Assembly: GCA_902495245.1 (NCBI GenBank)
Contig: CABUWI010000002.1
Span: 248,001 to 312,000 of the forward strand
Direction: 5' to 3'
Length of the DNA stretch: 64,000 nt
DNA from: an uncultured Porphyromonadaceae bacterium
Lineage (GTDB): Bacteria; Bacteroidota; Bacteroidia; Bacteroidales; Muribaculaceae
Each line of letters begins with the position of its first letter. Positions within the stretch are counted from its first letter, which is position 1. Below are positions 41,873 to 49,435 of this stretch, piece after piece. Under the pieces are notes generated by a model that was not told the origin of the DNA, ran no database searches, and was given only the letters and a program-made list of their open reading frames with translations. The translations under genes and the position numbers were made by a program.

Positions 41873-43234
41873 ATGTATTACACTCGACTAATTGACCGCA
41901 ACCTCATCGAATGGGCCTCCCGTCCATTCCATAAACCGCTGCTTCTGCGCGGAGCGAGGCAGGTGGGCAAATCATGGGCTGTCAGACATCTGGGCGAAAT
42001 TTTTGATTTCTTTGCAGAGATAAACTTTGAACGGCAACCCGAGCTCAAAAAAGTTTTTGCGAAAGACCTGATTCCTCAGCGCATCGTGGCCGAACTGTCG
42101 GCCCTGACAGGCAAGCGCATCGAACAAGGACGCACACTGCTTTTTCTTGACGAGATTCAGGAGTGTCCGGAGGCGCTGATGTCATTACGGTTTTTCAAAG
42201 AGGAGATGCCCGGACTTCACGTCGTGGCGGCCGGTTCATTGCTCGAAATCGCACTCGAATCGCTGCCCACTTTTGGCGTGGGGCGCATTCACTCGATGTT
42301 CATGTATCCCATGACGTTCGACGAATTTCTCATGGCCGCCGGCGAGAACCGACTCCTTGAGGCCCGCAATGCTGCCAACGCCGCCAATCCGCTGCCCGAG
42401 GTGCTCCATGCAAGACTCGTCGCTCTCGTGCGCACATACATGCTTGTCGGCGGAATGCCCGAGGCGGTTGCCTGCTGGGTCAGGACAGGCGACTATATCA
42501 GTTGCCAGGAAATTCAGGACGATCTGATAGTCAGCTACGAGGCTGATTTTGCAAAATACAAGGCCAAAGTCAATCCGGAGGTACTGAGGCGCACGCTTCA
42601 CAGCGTGGCCGTGCAGGCAACATCAAAGTTCGTATTTTCAGACGTGGGCGGAGGCTTCAGAATCGACGAAGTGAAAAAGGCGTTAGAACTGCTGATTCTT
42701 GCCGGAATCTGTGTCGGCGTCGAACGCACAGCTGCCAACGGCCTTCCGCTCGGCTCGGAGGCAGACGCCTCGCAACGCAAAATCCTGATGTTCGACACGG
42801 GGCTGACTCTGCGATTGCTAAACATAACATTGGGCGACGTCAGCTCTCTGACGGCCGACATTCTGACGGCCGACACCGCCGAGCTGGTCAACCGCGGCCC
42901 CATGGCCGAAATGATGGCCGGGCTGGAAATGCAACGCTACGGGTCGCCTAATCTGCGCACGGGCTTATATTACTGGGCTCGCGCGGCAAAAAATTCGCAA
43001 GCTGAGGTCGACTATGTCATCGCACGTGCCGGAGCGGTTCTTCCCGTCGAAGTAAAAGCTGGAATGAGAGGGGGCATGAAAAGTCTGTGGCTTTTCATGC
43101 GCGAAAAGCATCTAACCGAAGCCGTGCGCTGCTCGCTCGAAAACTTCGGCAGCTTTGACTATGTCGACGAACAAGACGGCGGCACCGTGCGCCACGTAAG
43201 CGTCTGCCCGCTCTACGCTATTTCGCAAATGTAA
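41873..43234 (+). CDS. AAA family ATPase with C-terminal DUF4143
   Basis: A 453-residue protein from the ATG at 41873 (MYYTRLIDRNLIEWASRPFHKPLLL), chosen because it lies after the promoter element; a longer opening to 41819 begins inside the repeats. Walker A is GARQVGKS at 27-34, Walker B is TLLFLDEIQECP with SLRFFKEEMPGLHVVAAGSLLE downstream. The C-terminal half (YYWARAAKNSQAEVDYVIARAGAVLPVEVKAG) resembles the DUF4143 PD-(D/E)XK-like module, with D, E and K residues in the order of a nuclease fold. This family occurs in many copies in Bacteroidales with unknown function, perhaps defence-like. It converges with the efflux operon. Confidence 0.85.
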   Translation: MYYTRLIDRNLIEWASRPFHKPLLLRGARQVGKSWAVRHLGEIFDFFAEINFERQPELKKVFAKDLIPQRIVAELSALTGKRIEQGRTLLFLDEIQECPEALMSLRFFKEEMPGLHVVAAGSLLEIALESLPTFGVGRIHSMFMYPMTFDEFLMAAGENRLLEARNAANAANPLPEVLHARLVALVRTYMLVGGMPEAVACWVRTGDYISCQEIQDDLIVSYEADFAKYKAKVNPEVLRRTLHSVAVQATSKFVFSDVGGGFRIDEVKKALELLILAGICVGVERTAANGLPLGSEADASQRKILMFDTGLTLRLLNITLGDVSSLTADILTADTAELVNRGPMAEMMAGLEMQRYGSPNLRTGLYYWARAAKNSQAEVDYVIARAGAVLPVEVKAGMRGGMKSLWLFMREKHLTEAVRCSLENFGSFDYVDEQDGGTVRHVSVCPLYAISQM

Positions 43235-43247
43235 GTGAGGGGCGGAG

Positions 43248-44423
43248 TCAGGGGTGAGCGAGGGTCTGGAGCAGGCGGTGGTAGCGCTGCTGCTGGGCGA
43301 GGTATTCGAGTCGGGCGGAGAGGTAGAAGTTGAGCTCGGAAAAGAAGTTGGCATACGAAATCTGACCGCCGTTGAGCGCGCGCGCAAGCAGCTGCGGATA
43401 GTCATGGCCGAAAGCGAAATCATAGTCGTCAAGCAGCTTTTTCACCATCTCGGCCTCGCGATACGTGGCGGTCAGCGACGACCGTCGCTCGGCTTCTGCC
43501 GCCTCGGCCTGCAGCGCGAGCGACTCGGCCTCGAGCCTCGCGGCCTCGGCCGCCGGCTTGGCCGAATATTGCGGCAGCCTCAGCCCTACCGAAAAGCCCT
43601 GAAACAGTTCTCCCGCCTCATAGTCGAGCGCATATCCGAGCGAGAAGCCCGGCAAAAGCCCCATTTTTTCGGTACGCACGTCGAGTCGGCGCACGTCGGC
43701 GTCAATCGCGGCGGCCTCGACTGCGGGAGCGCGCATGGCGGCATAGGTTTCAAACGGCAAGAGGGTGGCCGGAGGATATTGGCTGAGCGTGTCGGCCCCT
43801 GCGGGCAGTTCGTCGCCATTCAGCGCACTGAGCGCTGCCAGCGCGGCGGTGCGTGCGGTCTGCGCGTCGGCCAGCTGTTGCTTCATGGCAACCTCCTCGA
43901 TGGCCAGCTTGCGGTGGTCGAGCTCGGTTGTCTGGCCTTGGTCGAGCATGACGTGCATGCGGCTGTGAAGCGTGTCGAGATTGCTGACAATGAACTGCAA
44001 AAGGACAATGCGCTTGTTGGCGTCGACAATGTCGCAGAGCGTGGTGCGGATTTGCTTGTCGACCTGATTGCCGACTGCCTGCAGCCGCAAATCGGCGGCT
44101 GCGGCGGCGCGGGCGGCAGCCCGACGCCGGGCGCCGTAAACCGCGGGCCAGTCAAACGGCTGGCTCACCTCAAAACCGAGTTTGGTGCCTGCGACCTTGT
44201 GCGACGGCCACTTATAGTTAAAGCCGACTTCGGCCGCCTCGAGGCGGTTGGCGGCGATGCGCGACGAGGCGTCGGCGCCGGCGGCCGCAGCTTCAGCCCT
44301 CAGCATGGGGTTACGGGCGGCCACCGCTCCGGCAATATCATCGAAAGTGTCGGCGGCCGCAAAAGCGGGTGTCAGGACAAGAAGGAGATATAAAAATTTC
44401 TTAGTTTTGAGCTTTATTTTCAT
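43248..44423 (-). CDS. TolC-like outer membrane efflux protein (CusC-type)
   Basis: A 391-residue protein beginning MKIKLKTKKFLYLLLVLTPAFA, a signal peptide. Long amphipathic helical stretches rich in Ala/Glu/Leu (EAARLEAESLALQAEAAEAERR) are typical of the outer membrane factor family. It is the outlet duct of the tripartite pump. Its start overlaps the pump gene by 23 bases, so translation is coupled. The length is at the short end for the family (usually 420-460). Confidence 0.82.
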   Translation of the reverse strand: MKIKLKTKKFLYLLLVLTPAFAAADTFDDIAGAVAARNPMLRAEAAAAGADASSRIAANRLEAAEVGFNYKWPSHKVAGTKLGFEVSQPFDWPAVYGARRRAAARAAAAADLRLQAVGNQVDKQIRTTLCDIVDANKRIVLLQFIVSNLDTLHSRMHVMLDQGQTTELDHRKLAIEEVAMKQQLADAQTARTAALAALSALNGDELPAGADTLSQYPPATLLPFETYAAMRAPAVEAAAIDADVRRLDVRTEKMGLLPGFSLGYALDYEAGELFQGFSVGLRLPQYSAKPAAEAARLEAESLALQAEAAEAERRSSLTATYREAEMVKKLLDDYDFAFGHDYPQLLARALNGGQISYANFFSELNFYLSARLEYLAQQQRYHRLLQTLAHP

Positions 44424-47400
44424 TTCTGTTTACAAGACTGTAGACAACAGGTACGACGTAAATGTTGAGAACGGTCGACGAAATAAGTCCGCCGAGAATC
44501 ACCACGGCCATCGGCGACTGTATCTCGTTGCCGGGCAGCGAGCCGTTCGCCGCCAGGGGCAGCAGAGCGAGGGCCGAGGTGAGCGCGGTCATGACAATGG
44601 GCAGCAGGCGGTCGGCCGAACCGCGGCGCACGCGCTCGGCAAGCCCCACGCCATCGGCCGCCAGAGAATTGTAGCGGCTCATCAGCAGCATGCCGTTGCG
44701 CACTGAGATGCCCATCAGAGAGATAAAGCCGATTATGGCCGGAATGTTCACTTCGCCGTGAGTGAGCGCGAGAATGAAGATGCCGCCGATTAACGCCAGA
44801 GGCATGTTGAGCAGAATCATCAGTGCCTGCGAGCGCGAGCAGAACTCGCCGTAGAGCAGGAATCCGATCAAGAGCAGCGCGACGAGCGACGCAATCAGCA
44901 GCGTGCGCGACGCCTCGGCCGAATTTTCGAACTGACCGCCATATTGAATGTAATAATCGGCGGGAAGGGCTACGTCGGCCGCGACGCGTGCGCGGATTTC
45001 GTCGACGGTCGACTGCAGATCGCGGCCACTGACGTTGGCCGAGATGACGATGCGGCGCTTGACGTTCTCGCGGTTGATGGTGTTGGGGCCGGCGGTAGAG
45101 CGTATGTCGGCCACCTGCTGCAGCGGCACTGTCGCACCCGCGGGAGTGGATATGCCCAGCTGCCTGATGGCCTCGAGCGAGCCGCGCGCCTGCGGATCGA
45201 GAATCACGGTGAGGTCATAGGGGAAGTCGCCGTCATAGACGCGGCTCACCTTCACTCCGCCCAGCGCGGCCTCGACATAGCGCCGGAAGTCGGCCAGGCT
45301 CAGCCCCAGTCGCGCCAGCTCGGCGCGACGCGGCTTGATGACCAGCTCGGGGCGCTCGACCTGCTGCTCGATGTTGGCGTCGACCACGCCGTCGACCGCC
45401 GCCACGGTGTTCTTGATTTTCGAACCGACGCGGTAAAGCTCGCCCAGCTCGGAGCCGAAAAGCTTGATGGCAATCTGGCTCTGCGTGCCCGACAGCATGG
45501 CGTCGATGCGGTGTGAAATCGGCTGGCCAATTTCGACGTTCACGCCCGGCAGGGCCGTGAGCTTGTCGCGCAACTCGTGCTCCAGTTCGGCGCGCGAGCG
45601 GCCGTCGAGTCTATATGGCACTTCGAGTTCGCTGACATTGACCGCCAGCGAATGCTCGTCGAGCTCGGCGCGGCCGGTTTTTCGCGCCACGGTCAGCACC
45701 TCGGGACTTTCAAGAATCAGGCGCTCGGACTCGCGCCCGATTTTGTCGCTCTCTTCAAGCGACACTCCCGGCAGCGTGGCCACGTTGATTGTGAACGACC
45801 CCTCGTTGAAGCGCGGCAGGAAACCGCCGCCGAGGGTGAAGAACACGCCGACGGCCGCCGCAAAGAGCACCCCGGTAGACCAGAGAACGGCTTTTTTGCG
45901 ACGCAACGCCGCCTCGAGCGACCGCGAATAAAGCTCGCGCAGCTTGCGCGACACGACCGGCTCGCGGCTCATCTTCTCGCCGCCGGGCAGCCAGCTGCAA
46001 AGCACCGGAGTGAGCGTCAGCGCCACTATAGTGCTCGCAACGAGTGCGACGATGAACGCCACGCCCAGCGGAATCAGCAGCCTGCCCTCTACGCCGCTCA
46101 GGAAGAACAGCGGCAGGAACGACGCCATAATCACAAGCGACGAGTTGAAAATCGGGGTGCGAACCTCGGCCGACGCCTGATAGACCACCTCGCGCACGGA
46201 GAGGCGCTCGCCGGGCGGCAGCGCGCGGTTCAGGCGCAAACGCCGGTACACGTTCTCGACGTCGACAATGGCGTCATCTACCAGCGAGCCGATGGCAATG
46301 GCTATGCCTCCAAGGCTCATGGTGTTGATTGTGAAGCCGAACAGTTTGAGAATCAGCAGCGTAACGAAGATGCTCATCGGCAGGGCAACGAGCGAAATCA
46401 GCGTGGTGCGCAGATTCATCAGGAAAAAGAAGAGCACCACGGCCACAAACAGGCCGCCCTCAAGCAGCGTGCGCTGCAGGTTGGAGATGCCCGTCTCGAT
46501 GAAATCGGCCTGGCGAAAAATGTCGGAATGCACCGTTACGCAACGGGGCATTGACTTTTCGAGCGACGCCAGCTCGGCGTCGATGCACTCGGTCAGCTTC
46601 TCCGTGCCGGCGCCGGGCTGCTTCGTAACGGTGATAATCACCGCCGGCTCGCCCTTGACCGAGGCGGCGCCGATGCGCGGCAAGGCGGCACCGTGGGCCA
46701 CCGTGGCCACATGGCCCACAGTCAGGCCGCCGCCGATGGGCGCGGCGGCAATCTCGGCCGGGTCGGAGGTATTAAGCGAACCGCGCACCAGATATTCGTT
46801 GCCGAAATCGGCCACTGTGCCCGCCGAGGCATTATCGTTCAGGTTGGCCGTGGCGTCGAGCAGGTCGTTAAGGCTAACGCCATAGGCCTTCATGCGGTTG
46901 GGGTCGAGCAGAATCTGCAACTCGCGCGCGTCGCCGCCGATGACGCTCACCGACGCCACGCCGCCTATTGACAGCAGCCTCGGCCTGACCACACGGTCGG
47001 CCAGCGTGCGCAACTCCATGAGACTCACCGAGTCGGCCGGCGCCGTCAGGCCGATAATCATTATCTCGCCCAGAATCGACGTCTGCGGCCCGAGCACGGG
47101 GGCATTCACTCCCGGCGGCATCTCTTCAGCCACGGCGGCCAGCCTTTCGCTGACCATCTGACGGGCAAGATAGACGTCGGTGTCCCAGTCGAACTCGGCC
47201 CAGACCACCGAAAAGCCTGGCGACGACGTTGAGCGCACGCGCCTGATGCCCGTGGCACCGTTGACGGCCGCCTCGATAGGATAGCTAACCTCGCGCTCAA
47301 CCTCTTCGGGCGCCAGGCCGGGCGCCTCGGTCATGATGACCACTGTCGGGGCCGTCAGGTCCGGAAAAATATCCACTTCGGTGCGGGTCAGCGCCCAGAT

Positions 47401-47487
47401 GCCGGCCATGAGAATCGCGGCACTCACCGCGAGCACCGCCACGCGATTGGCCAGCGACGCATGAATCAGCTTATTCAGTATCTGCAT
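44401..47487 (-). CDS. RND efflux transporter, CusA/CzcA family
   Basis: A 1028-residue inner membrane proton-driven pump. The start MQILNKLIHASLANRVAV and the first periplasmic segment with VDIFPDLTAPTVVIMTEAPGLAPEEVEREVSYPIE are diagnostic of the heavy-metal efflux group. The fourth membrane helix reads GGIAIAIGSLVDDAIVDVENVYRRL, with the charged residues for proton relay. Which metal it exports (copper, zinc, cobalt or others) is not certain. It sits between adaptor and outlet genes in one operon. Confidence 0.9.
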   Translation of the reverse strand: MQILNKLIHASLANRVAVLAVSAAILMAGIWALTRTEVDIFPDLTAPTVVIMTEAPGLAPEEVEREVSYPIEAAVNGATGIRRVRSTSSPGFSVVWAEFDWDTDVYLARQMVSERLAAVAEEMPPGVNAPVLGPQTSILGEIMIIGLTAPADSVSLMELRTLADRVVRPRLLSIGGVASVSVIGGDARELQILLDPNRMKAYGVSLNDLLDATANLNDNASAGTVADFGNEYLVRGSLNTSDPAEIAAAPIGGGLTVGHVATVAHGAALPRIGAASVKGEPAVIITVTKQPGAGTEKLTECIDAELASLEKSMPRCVTVHSDIFRQADFIETGISNLQRTLLEGGLFVAVVLFFFLMNLRTTLISLVALPMSIFVTLLILKLFGFTINTMSLGGIAIAIGSLVDDAIVDVENVYRRLRLNRALPPGERLSVREVVYQASAEVRTPIFNSSLVIMASFLPLFFLSGVEGRLLIPLGVAFIVALVASTIVALTLTPVLCSWLPGGEKMSREPVVSRKLRELYSRSLEAALRRKKAVLWSTGVLFAAAVGVFFTLGGGFLPRFNEGSFTINVATLPGVSLEESDKIGRESERLILESPEVLTVARKTGRAELDEHSLAVNVSELEVPYRLDGRSRAELEHELRDKLTALPGVNVEIGQPISHRIDAMLSGTQSQIAIKLFGSELGELYRVGSKIKNTVAAVDGVVDANIEQQVERPELVIKPRRAELARLGLSLADFRRYVEAALGGVKVSRVYDGDFPYDLTVILDPQARGSLEAIRQLGISTPAGATVPLQQVADIRSTAGPNTINRENVKRRIVISANVSGRDLQSTVDEIRARVAADVALPADYYIQYGGQFENSAEASRTLLIASLVALLLIGFLLYGEFCSRSQALMILLNMPLALIGGIFILALTHGEVNIPAIIGFISLMGISVRNGMLLMSRYNSLAADGVGLAERVRRGSADRLLPIVMTALTSALALLPLAANGSLPGNEIQSPMAVVILGGLISSTVLNIYVVPVVYSLVNRNENKAQN

Positions 47488-47508
47488 GTTAGCGTATCGG
47501 CATGGGGG

Positions 47509-48597
47509 TTAATGGGAATGGCTGTGGCCTTCGGGCACTGCGCCCGAGCTCTCGGCCAGGCGCACGGTGATGGCGCCGGCCGTAACTACCGCCTCGCCGC
47601 CTTTCAGACCCGAAGTGATTTCAACGCGCAGGCCGTCAGAGGCGCCGAGGCTCACGGGCGCCTTCTCGTAATGACCGGGCGAATGCTTCAGATAGACATA
47701 GTATTCTCCCTGCTGCTCGCTAATGGCCCCGAGCGGCACGGCAATCACCCCCGGGCGCGCGGCGCCGAGCAGATAGACCTCCACGCCCGACCCCGGCAGG
47801 CGCGAGCCGTCGTTGTCGAACGAGAAGAATATGCACGCATAGCCGTTTTCCGAGCTCACGCCCTCCTTGCGGCCGCCATGTCGGCTCAGAGTGAAGTCGC
47901 CGATGCGCGCGTCGGTAATGGTGGCCAGGCGCGGAGCGTTGTCGCCCGTGATTTCGGCGTGGAGCGTCAGGCGGTTGTCGCCGGCCACGGTGGCCACCGC
48001 CTGACCCGGCTGCACATAAGTACCGTCGGCGGCTGCTACGGCCGTGATGACTCCGGCGCGGGGCGCGACGACGCGGCCGGTGCCCGCTGCGGGCGAATAG
48101 GCGGCCTTGGCGGCCTCGTAGTCGGCAACCGCGGCGTTATATTCCGCGGCCGTGGCCAGTCGGTCGGCCATCAGAGGCGTCAGGCGCTCAACCTCGCGGC
48201 GCGCGGCGTCGAGCGCGGCCTTGGCAGCACGGTTCTGGTCGCCGCCGCTGACGGCCGACGGGTTCACCGTGGCAATCAGGGCGCCGCGCCCCACGGTGGC
48301 GCCGACCGTGATGCCGGGCGCCAGCGTAACGATGCCTGCAGCGGGCGCCGTGGCCGTGGCGGCATCGGCGGCCGAGCGCTCTATTACGCCGCTGCAACGA
48401 ATGGCGTCGGCAAATTCGCCGGGCTGAATCGTGTCAACCTCAACGCCCATGCGGGCTGCCTGTTCGTCAGACAGCTCGATGAGGTCGCCGTGGGCGTCGT
48501 GGGCGTCAGTGTCCGTCGCCTGACCATGAGCGGCGTCAGTGTGGCCGCCGCAACCTGCAAGCAGCAGGGCGGGCAGCAAATAAACAAGTCTTTTCAT
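47509..48597 (-). CDS. Efflux periplasmic adaptor, CusB/CzcB-like lipoprotein
   Basis: A 362-residue adaptor with a lipobox (LPALLLAGCG, Cys16). It is histidine-rich near the N-terminus (HTDAAHGQ...DAHDAHGD) and ends GHSHSH, both likely metal-binding. Central parts are a barrel-sandwich hybrid (GIVTLAPGITVGATVGRGALIATV and TYVQPGQAVATVAG) around a helical hairpin. It links the RND pump with the outlet. It starts 4 bases after the upstream lipoprotein stop and ends 21 bases before the pump. Confidence 0.87.
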   Translation of the reverse strand: MKRLVYLLPALLLAGCGGHTDAAHGQATDTDAHDAHGDLIELSDEQAARMGVEVDTIQPGEFADAIRCSGVIERSAADAATATAPAAGIVTLAPGITVGATVGRGALIATVNPSAVSGGDQNRAAKAALDAARREVERLTPLMADRLATAAEYNAAVADYEAAKAAYSPAAGTGRVVAPRAGVITAVAAADGTYVQPGQAVATVAGDNRLTLHAEITGDNAPRLATITDARIGDFTLSRHGGRKEGVSSENGYACIFFSFDNDGSRLPGSGVEVYLLGAARPGVIAVPLGAISEQQGEYYVYLKHSPGHYEKAPVSLGASDGLRVEITSGLKGGEAVVTAGAITVRLAESSGAVPEGHSHSH

Positions 48598-48601
48598 GCT
48601 G

Positions 48602-49435
48602 TTATTCGTTTTTGTCGGTGCGGCTCACCTGGTCGCGGGCAAGCTGCAGTTTAGCCTTGAGCTGCTCGAGGCGCGCGGCGCCGCCGCGGACGGTCTGCAT
48701 TGCCGAGCCGAGTCGCCATGTGTCGGCCATTGCATGCACCTCCTTGGGGCTGAGGGTGGCCTTCGGGGCGGCGTTGCCGCCAACAAACTCGAGCGTAAGC
48801 GGTCCGCGGCCGTCCATCTGCATGGCGAAGACGCCGAGCGTGTCGGCGCGGCCGGCGGCAAAGCGCACGCTCTCGCGGCTCAGGCGGTCGGTGGCGTCGA
48901 AAGGCACGCTGCCCGAGGTTACGCTCGCGCCGCCCTCGCCCGTGAGGCGCAGGGCGGTGTGGCGCGCCGTCGTGGTGGCCACGGAGCTGATTACGTAGAA
49001 CTCGCTGGCAGGCGTCAGGCGCGCCACGGCCGTGTTGCGCTCGCGCCAGTTGTCGGGAATGTCCTTGCTGATGATGTAAGGCTCGAAAACGTCATTGCTT
49101 GCGGGCACGGTCTTGAATCCGGCGGCCAGCGAGTCGACATAGGCGCCGGTATATTGCAGCAGGGCCTGCAGGTCAACGATTTCCTGTTCAGTCTTGCGCA
49201 CGATTACCTTAGGGCGCAGGGCCAGCGCCGCGCGGCCGGCCTCAATCTGCTTGGGATATGTGGCCGAAAGGGAGTCGAGCAGGGCTTCAGCGCCGGCAAA
49301 ATCGCCGCGGTCAAGGGCAGCCGATGCCTCGGCCACGAGGCCGTCGGCGGCATCGCGGTCGGCGTCGCCGCCCGAGCATGCGCCCATCAGCAACAGCGCC
49401 GGCAAAAGGAGATACTTACTTGCTTCTTTCAACAT
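48602..49435 (-). CDS. Putative lipoprotein upstream of the efflux genes, unknown function
   Basis: A 277-residue protein with a lipoprotein signal (LLLPALLLMGACSGGDAD, lipobox Cys20). The mature start (residues 30-75) has alpha-helical features with a TPR-like look (ALDRGDFAGAEALLDSLSATYPKQIEAGRAAL), then beta-rich segments and a final coiled helix (RLEQLKAKLQLARDQV). I do not recognise a family. Its ATG overlaps the end of the relA-like gene by 20 bases and its stop is 4 bases before the adaptor gene, so it probably belongs to the same transcript. Confidence 0.6.
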   Translation of the reverse strand: MLKEASKYLLLPALLLMGACSGGDADRDAADGLVAEASAALDRGDFAGAEALLDSLSATYPKQIEAGRAALALRPKVIVRKTEQEIVDLQALLQYTGAYVDSLAAGFKTVPASNDVFEPYIISKDIPDNWRERNTAVARLTPASEFYVISSVATTTARHTALRLTGEGGASVTSGSVPFDATDRLSRESVRFAAGRADTLGVFAMQMDGRGPLTLEFVGGNAAPKATLSPKEVHAMADTWRLGSAMQTVRGGAARLEQLKAKLQLARDQVSRTDKNE

